Shown: one piece after another, positions 51,604 through 60,519 of the stretch
Layout of the letters: each line of letters opens with the position of its first letter
Numbering within the stretch: the first letter of the stretch is position 1
Assembly: GCF_014647855.1 (NCBI RefSeq)
Contig: NZ_BMPZ01000011.1
Span: 58,071 to 122,070, forward strand
Direction: 5' to 3'
From: Shewanella gelidii
GTDB lineage: Bacteria; Pseudomonadota; Gammaproteobacteria; Enterobacterales; Shewanellaceae
Length of the DNA: 64,000 nucleotides
Translations under genes and position numbers: made by a program
Notes under the pieces: model-generated
Seen by the model: only the letters and a program-made list of their open reading frames with translations
Databases searched by the model: none
Told to the model about the DNA's origin: nothing

Positions 51604-52173
51604 CTATTTGGCTGCATCATAAGCAGCTTGTAGCCAGGTGATTAGCTCCGAGTCGACTTCTGAAACATCTGCAATACGAACTTTGTAGTTACACATCTGT
51701 CCAGCAGCTAAAGCTTTTAATCGTGGGCTATCTGGTAGCTGTTTTACATTCAAACCCAGCTCGACTTGCGTGTTAGTGGCGGGGCCAACCAAACAAAATT
51801 GTTTACGACGCCGATAGCTAATATTGGCCTTTTTAGGTGCCGTCTCAAACTCACCCAAATTTGCCAGCGCCTTGGAAATTTGTTGATGAATCGGTAGTAA
51901 ATGCTGCTTTTTATCAACGTAGATCCGCTGAAACGCCTGACTTTCACTTTCTGCGTCATCGGTCGCAAATGCGCCACTTTTCTTCGCATAATGCACCACA
52001 ACATTCGCATCTCCGTGTCCTAACCCATGATCAGACTTTAACATTTTCACTAATTCACCATGTTTTTGCGCTTCGCTACTCAACACAATATGACTCAGTG
52101 CTTGCAACGTCTGACCGCTGCGTTGTTCAATATTGTTTAACTGGGTTTCTAGTGCTTTATCCATTGTTGCCAT
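51604..52173 (-). CDS. DUF4287/DUF5655 domain protein
   Basis: About 189 residues from the ATG at 52173, chosen from three clustered ATGs because AGGAG lies 5 nt upstream. The N-terminal segment with GLGHGDANVVVHYAKK matches DUF4287, and the C-terminal half with FCLVGPATNTQVELGLNVK, LPDSPRL and YKVRIADVSEVDSELITWLQAAYDAA matches DUF5655. Function unknown; the second domain resembles DNA-transport-type or restriction-accessory domains only loosely. Confidence 0.8.
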   Translation of the reverse strand: MATMDKALETQLNNIEQRSGQTLQALSHIVLSSEAQKHGELVKMLKSDHGLGHGDANVVVHYAKKSGAFATDDAESESQAFQRIYVDKKQHLLPIHQQISKALANLGEFETAPKKANISYRRRKQFCLVGPATNTQVELGLNVKQLPDSPRLKALAAGQMCNYKVRIADVSEVDSELITWLQAAYDAAK

Positions 52174-52413
52174 CATCGCTCCTAGTTGCATCATTAGTCT
52201 AAGCTTGCTTTAACTCTAGCCTGAATTCGCGTATAGATGAACTATGATTCATTGGTTAGCCAACACGTTAACGAGGCGAATTCCAAAATTCAGGGAATTT
52301 ATATCGGTTTTAATTCGCATAACCTGACGCATCAAAGGTATCGAGTTCAAAAAGAAGATGATTAAGAAGTTTTAAGAGGCCATCATCAGCGAACTAATAT
52401 GTGAGGGAACACA

Positions 52414-53619
52414 ATGCACGAACACGTCGCACTATTATTGTCAGTTTTGTTGCTTCTTATTTATGGTCTAATATCAAAAGTCGCCGAAAAATCTCCCATC
52501 ACCGCGCCAATGGTATTTTTAGGCACAGGGCTTTTGTTTAGTACTTTTGGCTTCAACCTCACCCAAGTTCATATTGAAACCAACGTCTTAAAATTACTAG
52601 CGGAACTGACGTTAGTCATCATCTTATTTGTCGATGCAAGTTTGATCCGCTTTAACCACCTAATCAATGTATTGCGCGGCATACCTGCTCGACTATTAGG
52701 GATCGGTATGCCACTCACCATGCTTTGCGGCTGGTGTGTTGGTGTCCTGTTATTCCCAAATTGGAGCTATTGGAGTATTACGCTCGTTGCGCTCATCCTC
52801 GCACCGACTGATGCAGCTTTAGGTCAAGCGGTTGTAAAATCCCCCCATGTCCCTCAAAACATTCGCGATGGCATTAGTGTAGAAAGCGGTTTAAACGATG
52901 GACTCGCACTGCCAGTGATTTTGATCTGTATTGCCGCACTTTCATCCGATGCAGCGGTCTTTCAGGGGGATGGCCATTGGTTTAGTTATATCGCACTACA
53001 ATTAACTTTGGGTCCCATTATCGGTGCCCTAGTTGGTTATGTTGGAGGCAAATTGATTGAATTTGCTTCTCAAAGAGACTGGATGGAGCCAGTATTCCAA
53101 AGCCTATCTGCTCTTTCTTTGTCCATACTAGCTTTTGCTTTTGCTGAAATATTGCATGGCAATGGATTTATCGCGGCCTTTTTCGCTGGATTAATGCTTG
53201 GGGTTAAAAAGCCACAAGTACGCGAGCGTATTCAGGAGTTTGGCGAGGCACAAGGTCAATTCCTATCACTCACCATATTTCTAGTGGTCGGCTTAGTTGC
53301 TGTGCCACTATTTGCGGAATATTGGACGTGGAAAGTGTGGCTTTATGCCTTTCTCAGTTTAACCGTGATCAGGATGCTTCCTGTGTTACTGGGACTCAAA
53401 GGATTAAAAGTTAACACTTATTCAAAATTATTTATTGGATGGTTTGGTCCACGAGGCATCGCATCATTACTTTATGTACTTATCGTCATCGCAGAACTTG
53501 GGTTACAAAATTATCAAGGGCAACTCAGTGTTATTATTCTTACAGTGACCTTGAGTACTTTTTTGCATGGCATCTCTGCCATTCCGTTAAGCTTAAAGTT
53601 TAAGCGCTATGACGCTTAA
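52414..53619 (+). CDS. Cation:proton antiporter (CPA1, NhaP-like)
   Basis: 401 residues with about 12 membrane spans, the size of bacterial CPA1 antiporters without regulatory tail. The ion-site region LAPTDAALGQAVVKSP and the conserved VESGLNDGLALPVI (the ND motif of electroneutral exchangers) are present. It is expected to exchange Na+ or K+ for protons at the inner membrane. A single gene, preceded by GTGAGGGAACACA before ATG. Confidence 0.9.
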   Translation: MHEHVALLLSVLLLLIYGLISKVAEKSPITAPMVFLGTGLLFSTFGFNLTQVHIETNVLKLLAELTLVIILFVDASLIRFNHLINVLRGIPARLLGIGMPLTMLCGWCVGVLLFPNWSYWSITLVALILAPTDAALGQAVVKSPHVPQNIRDGISVESGLNDGLALPVILICIAALSSDAAVFQGDGHWFSYIALQLTLGPIIGALVGYVGGKLIEFASQRDWMEPVFQSLSALSLSILAFAFAEILHGNGFIAAFFAGLMLGVKKPQVRERIQEFGEAQGQFLSLTIFLVVGLVAVPLFAEYWTWKVWLYAFLSLTVIRMLPVLLGLKGLKVNTYSKLFIGWFGPRGIASLLYVLIVIAELGLQNYQGQLSVIILTVTLSTFLHGISAIPLSLKFKRYDA

Positions 53620-53732
53620 ACGCTGCGGTAAACCACCCGCTTAACGGATAGATAAAGGCGATCCGCTTTTACTATGCTCACTGCCAATCGTTCAAGAAAA
53701 TACGATGTATGAATCGCGGAAAAAACAATAAA

Positions 53733-53978
53733 CTAACTCAATTCTTTTTCAATTGCGTAAATATCATCATCAATGGATTCAACGCGTGCTTCAAAGATCG
53801 CACGAGCATCATGAAGCCCGCGGTTATAGTAATATGCCCCCATTTCCTTGGCGAAGAAGTCTAAAAGAAATTCAGCATCGAACTGCTCAAGCTCTTGGTT
53901 GAGCTCACGATCAAAGTAAGACTGAAGCTTAGTCACCATGCGTTCCGTTTCTGCATGAGTAAACTCAATTTTGGCCAT
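53733..53978 (-). CDS. DUF2164 family protein
   Basis: 81 residues, acidic and helical. AETERMVTKLQSYFDRELNQELEQFDAEFLLDFFAKEMGAYYYNRGLHDA (read in pieces) is the DUF2164 pattern. Function unknown. ATG 53978 is preceded by AAGGAACAG. The gene is on its own. Confidence 0.87.
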   Translation of the reverse strand: MAKIEFTHAETERMVTKLQSYFDRELNQELEQFDAEFLLDFFAKEMGAYYYNRGLHDARAIFEARVESIDDDIYAIEKELS

Positions 53979-54039
53979 ATTATTCTGTTCCTTAACAATT
54001 ATTGGGTTCTATAAACCAGTCGACATTGGCATTTGATGT

Positions 54040-54312
54040 TTAGCGTTTAGCGGCTTGTGATGTAGCCGAACAACGAGGGCCAACATTAGCACACCAAAAT
54101 AAGCCAATACCGACAAGTAAAACACCAAAAGCAGAACGCTCTCCTTGAATGCCACTGACGTAGATCAATGGTACTGCAGCCATAGCGATTGAGACAACGA
54201 GATATAGAACCCTTTGCTTACCATTTGACTCATATATACATTTTCGCCACTTATGTAGGAAAAGAGTACCAAACGGCAAATACACCAACATGAAGATTTC
54301 AAACATGCTCAT
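54040..54312 (-). CDS. Small membrane protein, unknown function
   Basis: 90 residues from ATG 54312, chosen for AGGAAG just upstream. A longer frame (to 54348) would start inside the adjacent IS remnant and is rejected. Two or three hydrophobic segments are present (about residues 3-18, 35-50 and 60-76), with a Cys-containing polar tail. No family recognised. The IS110 remnant begins 22 bp upstream of the start and may have displaced its promoter. Confidence 0.55.
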   Translation of the reverse strand: MSMFEIFMLVYLPFGTLFLHKWRKCIYESNGKQRVLYLVVSIAMAAVPLIYVSGIQGERSAFGVLLVGIGLFWCANVGPRCSATSQAAKR

Positions 54313-54334
54313 CTCTTCCTGACACGAATACATC

Positions 54335-54605
54335 ATGACTCCCCACAAAGATGCTGATCTCCAATCAATCGTGGGTTAGCTGAAGCCAGAGCCATCTTAG
54401 TTTTGTTAAAGAAACTAAAAATTGGAGATCAGCATGAGCTGACATTACATAATTTTCATAAGCTTAAATACTCACAAAGAGTTCATCCAAGTGACCTATA
54501 TTGGACATCACTTCATTATGGTAACAGCGGGCCAAGAGCGTGCACGAAACTTGATTGCGGAATATCAAGAATGGTAATGGGACCCTGGGGTCTCCTAAAG
54601 ACCCA
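54335..54605 (+). mobile_element. IS110-family remnant with preserved non-coding end
   Basis: The 99 bp before the former start codon (54335-54433) match the intact-looking copy at 62765 in all but three aligned positions. The coding remnant starts at ATG 54434 but has TGA as codon 3. The catalytic GLDTHKEF segment reads SLNTHKEF, so the first catalytic Asp is lost. From about 54503 the frame appears to join a C-terminal piece (QERARNLIAEYQEW, stop at 54575-54577), which looks like an internal, in-frame deletion. The right boundary is uncertain and I place it near 54605. Confidence 0.75.
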
Positions 54606-54832
54606 ACACCAAAAATCCAAAACCATTTTACTTTTGTTCAACACCTTCGTCTCTGATGAAGCGTCCCTATAAAAACCAAAATTGATGCAACCATGTTACC
54701 AATGTTACACAGTTGTTAACCCCAGTTTGTTGTGCTAGTGTCAAAACGTCCTAAGAGAAATATTTAAAATGATTCAGGGCAATCAAAATCGGGTATCAAA
54801 ATTTTTATTTCAAATTGGTGGAGCAAAATTTC

Positions 54833-56656
54833 ATGAAATTATCAAAGATTTCTAGTGCCATTATTGCGTTGACAGTTGGCATGTTAGGAACAGCATCTGC
54901 AGCTGATGATCGTTATGTAATTCAAGTCGATAATAGTAAAAAGGGCGTCGTTAAGGCGCTTGCTAAAAAACTTGGTGGGCAAATCCACATCGATGGAGAA
55001 GGCTTTTTCTCGGCCAGTTTTTCGGGAAAAGATCTAGCTCAAGTAAAGGGATTGCTAAACAACCCCCATGTAAAGCTGGTGGAAGAAGATCAACGTCGCC
55101 ATCTGATGGCGCAATATAATGATGATAGCGGCAACCCGATGACTCAACAAATTACACCTTATGCCGTGTATCAGTCGCAAGCTGACCAACTTTCCTTTAA
55201 TGCTGCCGCAGGAACAAAAGTATGCGTCATCGACTCAGGTCTTGACCGTAGCAACCCAGATTTTGAATGGAATAACATTAGCGGTGATAACGATTCTGGT
55301 ACCGGAAATTGGGATGAAAATGGTGGCCCCCATGGCACCCATGTTGCCGGAACCATCGGTGCCGCCGATAATAATCTTGGTGTTATTGGTATGGCGCCAG
55401 GTGTCGACATGCACATCATCAAAGTATTTAACGCAGATGGTTGGGGTTACTCTTCAGATTTGGCCCATGCAGCTAACCTTTGTAGCCAAGCTGGAGCAAA
55501 TATTATCAGTATGAGTTTAGGTGGTGGCGGTTCAAACTCTACCGAGTCTAACGCATTTAAAGCATTTTCAGAGGCTGGGGGCCTTGTTGTCGCCGCCGCA
55601 GGTAATGATGGGAATAATGTTCGATCCTACCCCGCAGGCTACCCTTCAGTGATGATGGTCGGCGCAAACGACGCAGACAATAACATTGCTGATTTTTCCC
55701 AGTTTCCGACTTGTACAACAGGAAAAGGGCGACGCGCTGTAACGGATAAGAAAACCTGTGTTGAAGTAACAGCAGGTGGTGTTGATACACTTTCAACCTA
55801 CCCAGCAGGCATGGCGACCTCTGCCAATATGACGGCAAACGATGTCGCGTACGCTTCATCTGCTATGGAAAATTCCGGCAATGCATCTGGTAACAGTTAC
55901 TACATGGGAACGGCAGAAGCAACCGATGGTGGTGCAAACGGAAACATTTGTGTAATCGACCGAGGAGTTATTTCTTTCCATGACAAAGTAGCGAACTGTG
56001 AAGCATCTGGCGGCATTGGTGCTGTCATCATCAATAATGAAGCCGGAATGCTATACGGCACATTGGGTGACACCAATACAACCACTATCCCTGCCGTTGG
56101 TGCGGCATTTGAAGACCGCTCTGCATTAGTCGCTGCTTCTAGTATGAGCATTGACATTGGCACTTCTGACTATGGTTTAATGAGTGGTACTTCGATGGCA
56201 ACACCAGCTGTATCAGGTGTTGCAGCATTAGTGTGGTCGAATCATTCCGGATGTACAGGTGAACAAATACGAGATGCGCTAAAAGCCACCGCTCAAGATG
56301 GTGGTGCTTCAGGTCATGATGTTTACTTTGGTGATGGTATTGTCAAAGCAGCCGCAGCAGATGCTTACCTAACGCAACAAGGTTGTGGTGGGGGGGTTAC
56401 TCCGCCACCAACTGGTGATATTACGCTCACCGCTTCGACCGGCACAAGCAAAGGTAAACCAGTTGTTAATTTGACGTTTGATGGCGCTGCAACCAGTAAC
56501 GTCGACATCTACCGCAATGGCTCCTTGTTGGTCACAACAACAAATGATGGCAGCTACCGTGATAGTTTTGGTAAGCGAGATTCAGGAACATACACATATA
56601 AAGTGTGTGATGAAGGGTCATCTAATTGTAGTGTCGATGTCACAGTCACTTTCTAA
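54833..56656 (+). CDS. Secreted subtilisin-like serine protease (S8) with PA insert
   Basis: 607 residues from ATG 54833 (GGTGGAG 9 nt upstream; the frame is open to 54815). Signal peptide to TASA-AD, then an I9-type inhibitor prodomain (~25-105). The triad is Asp in KVCVIDSGLD (~133), His in GGPHGTHVAGT (~166) and Ser in MSGTSMATPAVSGVAAL (~452). A protease-associated domain is inserted between His and Ser (GNICVIDRGVISFHDKVANCE). After a GGGVTPPPTGD linker comes an ~80-residue beta-sandwich domain, fibronectin-III-like. An extracellular protease of the Pseudoalteromonas/Shewanella type. Confidence 0.93.
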   Translation: MKLSKISSAIIALTVGMLGTASAADDRYVIQVDNSKKGVVKALAKKLGGQIHIDGEGFFSASFSGKDLAQVKGLLNNPHVKLVEEDQRRHLMAQYNDDSGNPMTQQITPYAVYQSQADQLSFNAAAGTKVCVIDSGLDRSNPDFEWNNISGDNDSGTGNWDENGGPHGTHVAGTIGAADNNLGVIGMAPGVDMHIIKVFNADGWGYSSDLAHAANLCSQAGANIISMSLGGGGSNSTESNAFKAFSEAGGLVVAAAGNDGNNVRSYPAGYPSVMMVGANDADNNIADFSQFPTCTTGKGRRAVTDKKTCVEVTAGGVDTLSTYPAGMATSANMTANDVAYASSAMENSGNASGNSYYMGTAEATDGGANGNICVIDRGVISFHDKVANCEASGGIGAVIINNEAGMLYGTLGDTNTTTIPAVGAAFEDRSALVAASSMSIDIGTSDYGLMSGTSMATPAVSGVAALVWSNHSGCTGEQIRDALKATAQDGGASGHDVYFGDGIVKAAAADAYLTQQGCGGGVTPPPTGDITLTASTGTSKGKPVVNLTFDGAATSNVDIYRNGSLLVTTTNDGSYRDSFGKRDSGTYTYKVCDEGSSNCSVDVTVTF

Positions 56657-57019
56657 GAAAGTTCGAGTACGATAACAACGAAAGGTCAGCATTTGCTGAC
56701 CTTTTTATTGAACCAATACACATAGCAAAATATTTCTCGTCATGCCAAATAGTACATCATACCAAACTAAGCCCTTGATCTATGGTAAGGCCCCACTTCC
56801 CTAAACACTTTCTAAGTTCCGAAACCAAACGTATTCCACCTTTCTAACCTTAATAATAAAAATGCGTCGCTATTTGATCTAATATTCAAAATCAAACGAT
56901 TGACGTTTTTTCAAACACTCAGGCTTACAAACAAAGTAGTATCCGATAAAATCAAATTTTAATATCAGACATGTTTTTTCACGACAAAGTCATTCCTCCA
57001 ATAAATAAGAAGGTCCACC
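56657..57019. other. Intergenic region, 363 bp
   Basis: Apart from the protease terminator there is no gene or evident operator. AAGAAGGTCC upstream of 57020 is the ribosome site of the next gene. Confidence 0.35.
56681..56704 (+). terminator. Rho-independent terminator of the protease gene
   Basis: AAAGGTCAGC, loop ATTT, GCTGACCTTT followed by TTATT, 24 bp after the stop codon. Confidence 0.9.
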
Positions 57020-58042
57020 ATGAAAACAGTTAAAACTCTTCTTGCTTTTTCCTTATCGGGCTTACTTGTAGCATGTGGTGGTAGCAGTGACGACACTACT
57101 GCACCGCAAACGGGACTATTTAGCTTAGGGGTGTCAGATAACCCGAGTGACGCAAAAGAAGTGACTGTAGCTTTCAAGCAAGTCGTACTGAAAAATGATT
57201 CTGGCAGCATTTCATTCGATGTGTCTAACAATGGCGCATTAAAACAAGTCAATTTACTCGAATTTCAAGGTACAGCCGTTGAAACTTTAGTGAGCGGTCA
57301 GAGTATCCCCATTGGCGAATACCAATTGTGTATTTACATGCAAAAAAGCGAAACGCCAAATGCCGAGAGCTCTTTTATTAAAACCATGGATGACAACCTC
57401 TATGGATTGACCACCAACAGCAATGGTACTTGTGGGGGTGTCGGCGCAGAGGATACTGACACAGGCCGTTTATTTTTCAATAAAACATTTACCATTGCTG
57501 CTGGTACAAACAGCTTTGTCGCCGAATTTGACCTAAACAGCGGCTTACAAGACCCCCACGGCAATAAAGACTACTGGACGTTAAAACCCACGTCAGTACA
57601 ACTACATAATAATGCTGAAGTCGGCGCTATCAAAGGAGATATCCCCTCAGAACTCGCGGCACAATGTGAAAATGCAGCTGGCGGTAGCCTCTTTAGTCAT
57701 GCAGCCTATTTGTATCCAAATAGTACAGCGCTCGACAACATGAACGATTTTAGAAGTGATACAGCTGAGGCACCACAAATAGCACCAATTGCTTCCGCCA
57801 GAGTCAACGATATTACGGACGAGAGTAATCAAGTCATTGGCCAAAACTATGAATTTGGTTTCGTCGTTGCAGGCAGCTACAGTGTAGGTTACACCTGTGT
57901 AGCCCAAAATGACGATCCTGATGTCAATAACAACCCAGATGATGCAGAACAGCCTTTCTTTATCCATGCAGATAAACAAACAGTGACTGTGACTAATGGC
58001 ACTGTGGCCAATGGTGATTTTGCTGCCCCCGTTGCTCCATAA
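57020..58042 (+). CDS. DUF4382 domain lipoprotein
   Basis: 340 residues. The N-terminus is a clear lipoprotein signal with box LLVACGGSSDD (Cys at residue 19). The mature protein begins with TGLFSLGVSDNPSDAKEVTVAFKQVVLK, the DUF4382 start, a beta-rich domain of unknown function seen in envelope lipoproteins of marine bacteria. The C-terminal ~140 residues may be a carboxypeptidase-regulatory-like beta domain (AEVGAIKGDIPSEL onward). Possibly surface-exposed. It ends at a strong terminator. Confidence 0.85.
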   Translation: MKTVKTLLAFSLSGLLVACGGSSDDTTAPQTGLFSLGVSDNPSDAKEVTVAFKQVVLKNDSGSISFDVSNNGALKQVNLLEFQGTAVETLVSGQSIPIGEYQLCIYMQKSETPNAESSFIKTMDDNLYGLTTNSNGTCGGVGAEDTDTGRLFFNKTFTIAAGTNSFVAEFDLNSGLQDPHGNKDYWTLKPTSVQLHNNAEVGAIKGDIPSELAAQCENAAGGSLFSHAAYLYPNSTALDNMNDFRSDTAEAPQIAPIASARVNDITDESNQVIGQNYEFGFVVAGSYSVGYTCVAQNDDPDVNNNPDDAEQPFFIHADKQTVTVTNGTVANGDFAAPVAP

Positions 58043-58081
58043 TCATAGGCGTCTTGCTTTATACCAAATAAAGTTGGCTTT

Positions 58082-58112
58082 AAAGAAGGCATCTATATTG
58101 GATGCCTTCTTT
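58082..58112 (+). terminator. Rho-independent terminator of the DUF4382 gene
   Basis: AAAGAAGGCATC, 7-nt loop, GATGCCTTCTTT, then CCTTACTT. Perfect 12-bp stem 40 bp after the stop codon. Confidence 0.85.
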
Positions 58113-58174
58113 CCTTACTTACAGATCACATAGGTCCACTGCCTTAGCCAGGCCGTAACATTTCAGGCCATGTG

Positions 58175-58790
58175 GCTGCTAAGCACAGCATCAAGCGCGT
58201 TGACCAATTATTCTTATTGATTGGGCCGATGTTCGTGAACAATTAAGGTTGATGACTTTGCGTGCGTCCATCAGTGTTCAAGGTCGGAGTGTGACTCTCT
58301 ACAAGCGCACGTTTTTGTTTGAAGCTAAGCCTGTAGAGATAGCAATTCCCCGCGCAGCCACAACCGTTTTCTTGAAGAGTTGGCAAACGTTTTACCAAAG
58401 CATTGCTGCCCTTTAATCGTTACTGATGCGGGCTATCGAAATACCTGGTTTTCTCAAGTCGCTAAACTAGGCTGGTTCTGGCTAGGGCGTGTACGTGGTG
58501 ATGTCAGCGACCAACATTCGGGCAAACACCAATGGCACTCCTACAAGTCTCTTTACCCCACGGCAACAAACAAAGCCAAGTACATCGGCAGTGTAAAGCT
58601 TGCCCGTAAGCGTCCATTGCAATGCCACCCGGCATCGGCCAGTATTGTCGATTATGCGGCTAGGAAAAGAAGTTCGGAAGAGGAAAAACTACAAGATAAC
58701 AGAGCAACATTTACGCTGGGCGATGCATGAATACATCAAGTTGGTTCACACTGCCGGAAGACCTGAATTTTGAGGGGATCCCCCAGCGCA
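58175..58790 (+). pseudogene. IS4-family (IS10-like) transposase remnant
   Basis: Broken transposase of the IS4 family. Pieces in order are AAKHSIKRVDQL (58170s), then IDWADVREQLRLMTLRASISVQGRSVTLYKRTFLFEAK in another frame (read in pieces, ~58215-58345), then NRFLEELANVLPKH and LIVTDAGYRNTWFSQVAKLGWFWLGRVRG (~58365-58500). These contain the first two Asp of the DDE set; the YREK region with the catalytic Glu is missing. The end TGAGGGGATCCCCCAG (58770-58785) resembles an IS10-type terminal repeat. At least one frameshift and two deletions are implied. It abuts the terminal attC of the cassette array. Confidence 0.75.
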
Positions 58791-58794
58791 CCTA

Positions 58795-58878
58795 TTAAAC
58801 GGCCCAGACTTGCTGGCTATAATTGCGAGGCACGAGCCAAAGCGAGCGAGTATGGGTCCGGTTGAATGGTTTGTTAGG
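58795..58878 (-). repeat. attC site 1 (terminal, degenerate)
   Basis: Right part reads CCTAACAAACC on the minus strand, a good R'' box; the other end TTTAA replaces the GTTAG of an R' box. The pairing arms GGCCCAGAC and GGTCCGG remain in part. This is the last site of the array, probably inactive as acceptor. Confidence 0.6.
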
Positions 58879-58883
58879 TTTAC

Positions 58884-59183
58884 TTACCACGGTACACCAT
58901 TTAATTCTGCAAACAACGCACAAAATAACATTAAGAAAAATGGAACCGAGGTCCCTACAAGAACTTTTCTTGAACAAACTTTCCACTTGCACGCCACGAA
59001 AAGCAAATAAGGTAAAAATAAGACTGTGCTATATAAAACCATGAACGCCACAATATACAGGAACTCATGCCTCAAAGGTGCATCCGGTTTCATCAAGTAT
59101 TCGATACAAAAGATTGTGGCAAATGCTGCTAGCGGCCACATAAATATACTCAGTGCAATTAACAACTTTTCGAATCTATTCAA
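58884..59183 (-). CDS. Cassette 1: small membrane protein, unknown
   Basis: 99 residues from TTG 59183 with AAGGA 8 nt upstream. Three hydrophobic stretches are clear (about residues 8-30, 40-63 and 77-93), so it is probably a small integral membrane protein. No family recognised. It lies between attC 1 and attC 2, with its stop just before attC 1, as a gene cassette should. Confidence 0.65.
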   Translation of the reverse strand: MNRFEKLLIALSIFMWPLAAFATIFCIEYLMKPDAPLRHEFLYIVAFMVLYSTVLFLPYLLFVACKWKVCSRKVLVGTSVPFFLMLFCALFAELNGVPW

Positions 59184-59201
59184 AATTGCATCCTTGTAAT
59201 C

Positions 59202-59300
59202 CTAACGCCCTGTTAAGGGGCTGATAATGTTTGACTAAAATGTGTAGCGAAGCGAAACCGAGCCAAACTTTAGCCGTCCCGCGATTAAACAGCTTGTTAG
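59202..59300 (-). repeat. attC site 2
   Basis: On the minus strand it opens with CTAACAAGCTG (R'') and closes with GGGCGTTAG (R'), about 99 bp with imperfect dyad arms such as AGCCAAAC/GTTTGACT. It resembles attC 6 internally (AGCGAAGCG...GAGCCAA). Confidence 0.85.
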
Positions 59301-59307
59301 TAGTATT

Positions 59308-59499
59308 TTAATCTACTGAACTATCTTTCGTTGGTGCACGTTTTTTGATTATACCAAAGGATAAAAATACTACAGTAGAAATTAAAAACACTCCCGAGCC
59401 AGTAAAATCTTGTTCAAATACGTTGTAGATTAAACCTAAAAACATGATAAAAGATACAATTAAATAATTATTATATTTAGATGATGAATCGTTTTTCAT
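59308..59499 (-). CDS. Cassette 2: very small membrane protein, unknown
   Basis: 63 residues from ATG 59499, with GGGAAG 5 nt upstream (a GTG at 59505 is also in frame). Two adjacent hydrophobic segments (about residues 12-27 and 36-50) with a charged Lys/Arg tail. Looks like a two-span hairpin protein. No family recognised. Confidence 0.6.
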   Translation of the reverse strand: MKNDSSSKYNNYLIVSFIMFLGLIYNVFEQDFTGSGVFLISTVVFLSFGIIKKRAPTKDSSVD

Positions 59500-59541
59500 T
59501 AACACTTCCCTTTGATTGGTAATGGATATTTTCCAATACTA

Positions 59542-59640
59542 CTAACGCCCTCATTAATGGGCAAATAATTGTTGTCTAAAATAAGCGACGCTGGAGCAAA
59601 CAGCCAACTGTTATTTGTCATGATTTAACAGCTTGTTAGC
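59542..59640 (-). repeat. attC site 3
   Basis: Minus strand opens GCTAACAAGCTG and closes GGGCGTTAG; 99 bp. The inner arm CCAACTG...CAATTATTTGCCC is shared with attC 5 and attC 9. Confidence 0.85.
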
Positions 59641-59655
59641 TGTACATTACGATAG

Positions 59656-59847
59656 TTATTGCATGCCAGCCATTTTATATAAAAAATACGCAAAGCCAGA
59701 AAATGCTAGAACACCAACAACTACCATGATTGTTAACGTTTTTGATTTTGTCATTGAATCTACAAGTGCAACTTCGGTTTGCATCCGAATAAGATCTAGA
59801 TTGTCATTTGATTCTTTTAACTGAGGCTTACCACTCTTCTGTTCCAT
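59656..59847 (-). CDS. Cassette 3: small C-terminally anchored protein
   Basis: 63 residues from ATG 59847 (GGAG 9 nt upstream); an ATG at 59862 is in frame but lacks a ribosome site. The first ~38 residues are polar and acidic/helical (KSGKPQLKESNDNLDLIRMQ), followed by one hydrophobic span to YFLYKMAGMQ. Architecture of a tail-anchored protein. No family recognised. Confidence 0.6.
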   Translation of the reverse strand: MEQKSGKPQLKESNDNLDLIRMQTEVALVDSMTKSKTLTIMVVVGVLAFSGFAYFLYKMAGMQ

Positions 59848-59885
59848 GAAAATATACTCCATTGGTTGATATGATACTTGTACTG

Positions 59886-59987
59886 CTAACGCCTCGTTTA
59901 GAGGCCTTTACGCAGTTGGCCAAAATTAACGAACGAAGTGAGGGAAAGCCAACTGTTAAAAGTCCCTGACTGCAACGGCTTGTTATG
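59886..59987 (-). repeat. attC site 4
   Basis: Minus strand opens CATAACAAGCCGTTGC and closes GAGGCGTTAG; 102 bp. Inner arm GGCTTTCC/ CAACTG with TTGGCCAAC partner. Confidence 0.85.
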
Positions 59988-59991
59988 CGAA

Positions 59992-60405
59992 TTACCACGC
60001 ACAAACATTGCAGCCTTTGTTATGGTTATAGTCTTCAAGTTTTTTGATGCGCTGCAATTTATGCTGTAACCTACAACCTACACCAAGTGATTGAACGTAA
60101 TTACCGCCTTTTTCTGATTCGGGGTAGTCAAAAAAACAATCCGCACTAACGTAGTTAGTCCACTTTTTTTGTGCATCCACTAATCTTTCTTTGTCTCCGT
60201 CTTTCAAGTAGTTAACTAAAGAATTATATTCATTAGTTAATAATACATCTGCACGTTTTTCTAATTTAGACAAGCAGTAATTTGAGTACTTATGACTAGT
60301 CATTTGACCACAAGTTTCCGATAACTCTTTTTTAAGTAACTTACTGCTGTCTTCTGCATTTGCAGTAAAAATAAATAATAATACCAAGTAGGTAATTTTA
60401 TGCAT
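59992..60405 (-). CDS. Cassette 4: LprI/DUF1311-type exported protein
   Basis: 137 residues from ATG 60405, with AAGGA 5 nt upstream. The frame is open to 60480, through attC 5, but the part inside attC cannot be the gene. A signal peptide (MHKITYLVLLFIFTANA) precedes a helical domain of the LprI (DUF1311) type: YCLSKLEKRADVLLTNEYNSL, then LVDAQKKWTNYVSADCFF and GCRLQHKLQRIKKLEDY, with conserved Cys. LprI proteins include lysozyme inhibitors; whether this one inhibits lysozyme is unknown. Confidence 0.75.
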   Translation of the reverse strand: MHKITYLVLLFIFTANAEDSSKLLKKELSETCGQMTSHKYSNYCLSKLEKRADVLLTNEYNSLVNYLKDGDKERLVDAQKKWTNYVSADCFFDYPESEKGGNYVQSLGVGCRLQHKLQRIKKLEDYNHNKGCNVCAW

Positions 60406-60421
60406 GACTATCCTTATTCGC

Positions 60422-60519
60422 ATAACGCCCCCGTTAAGGAGCAAATAGTGGTTGGCTAAAATTTTGGAGCGTAGCGACAAAAGCCAACCACTATTTGTCT
60501 GCTTGAACGGCTTGTTATG
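60422..60519 (-). repeat. attC site 5
   Basis: Minus strand opens CATAACAAGCCG and closes GGGCGTTATG; 98 bp. The TAA of its R'' box is the stop codon of cassette 5. Confidence 0.85.

Noticed and set aside
54403..54672. 89-codon plus-strand frame as a gene
   Set aside because: It is an out-of-frame reading of the IS110 remnant.
58810..59044. Two plus-strand frames of 66 and 73 codons
   Set aside because: They lie antisense to cassette 1 and attC 1 and have no independent support.
60406..60480. Longer start for the LprI-type cassette gene
   Set aside because: The extra 25 codons lie in attC 5 and would remove the signal peptide from the N-terminus; AAGGA supports ATG 60405.
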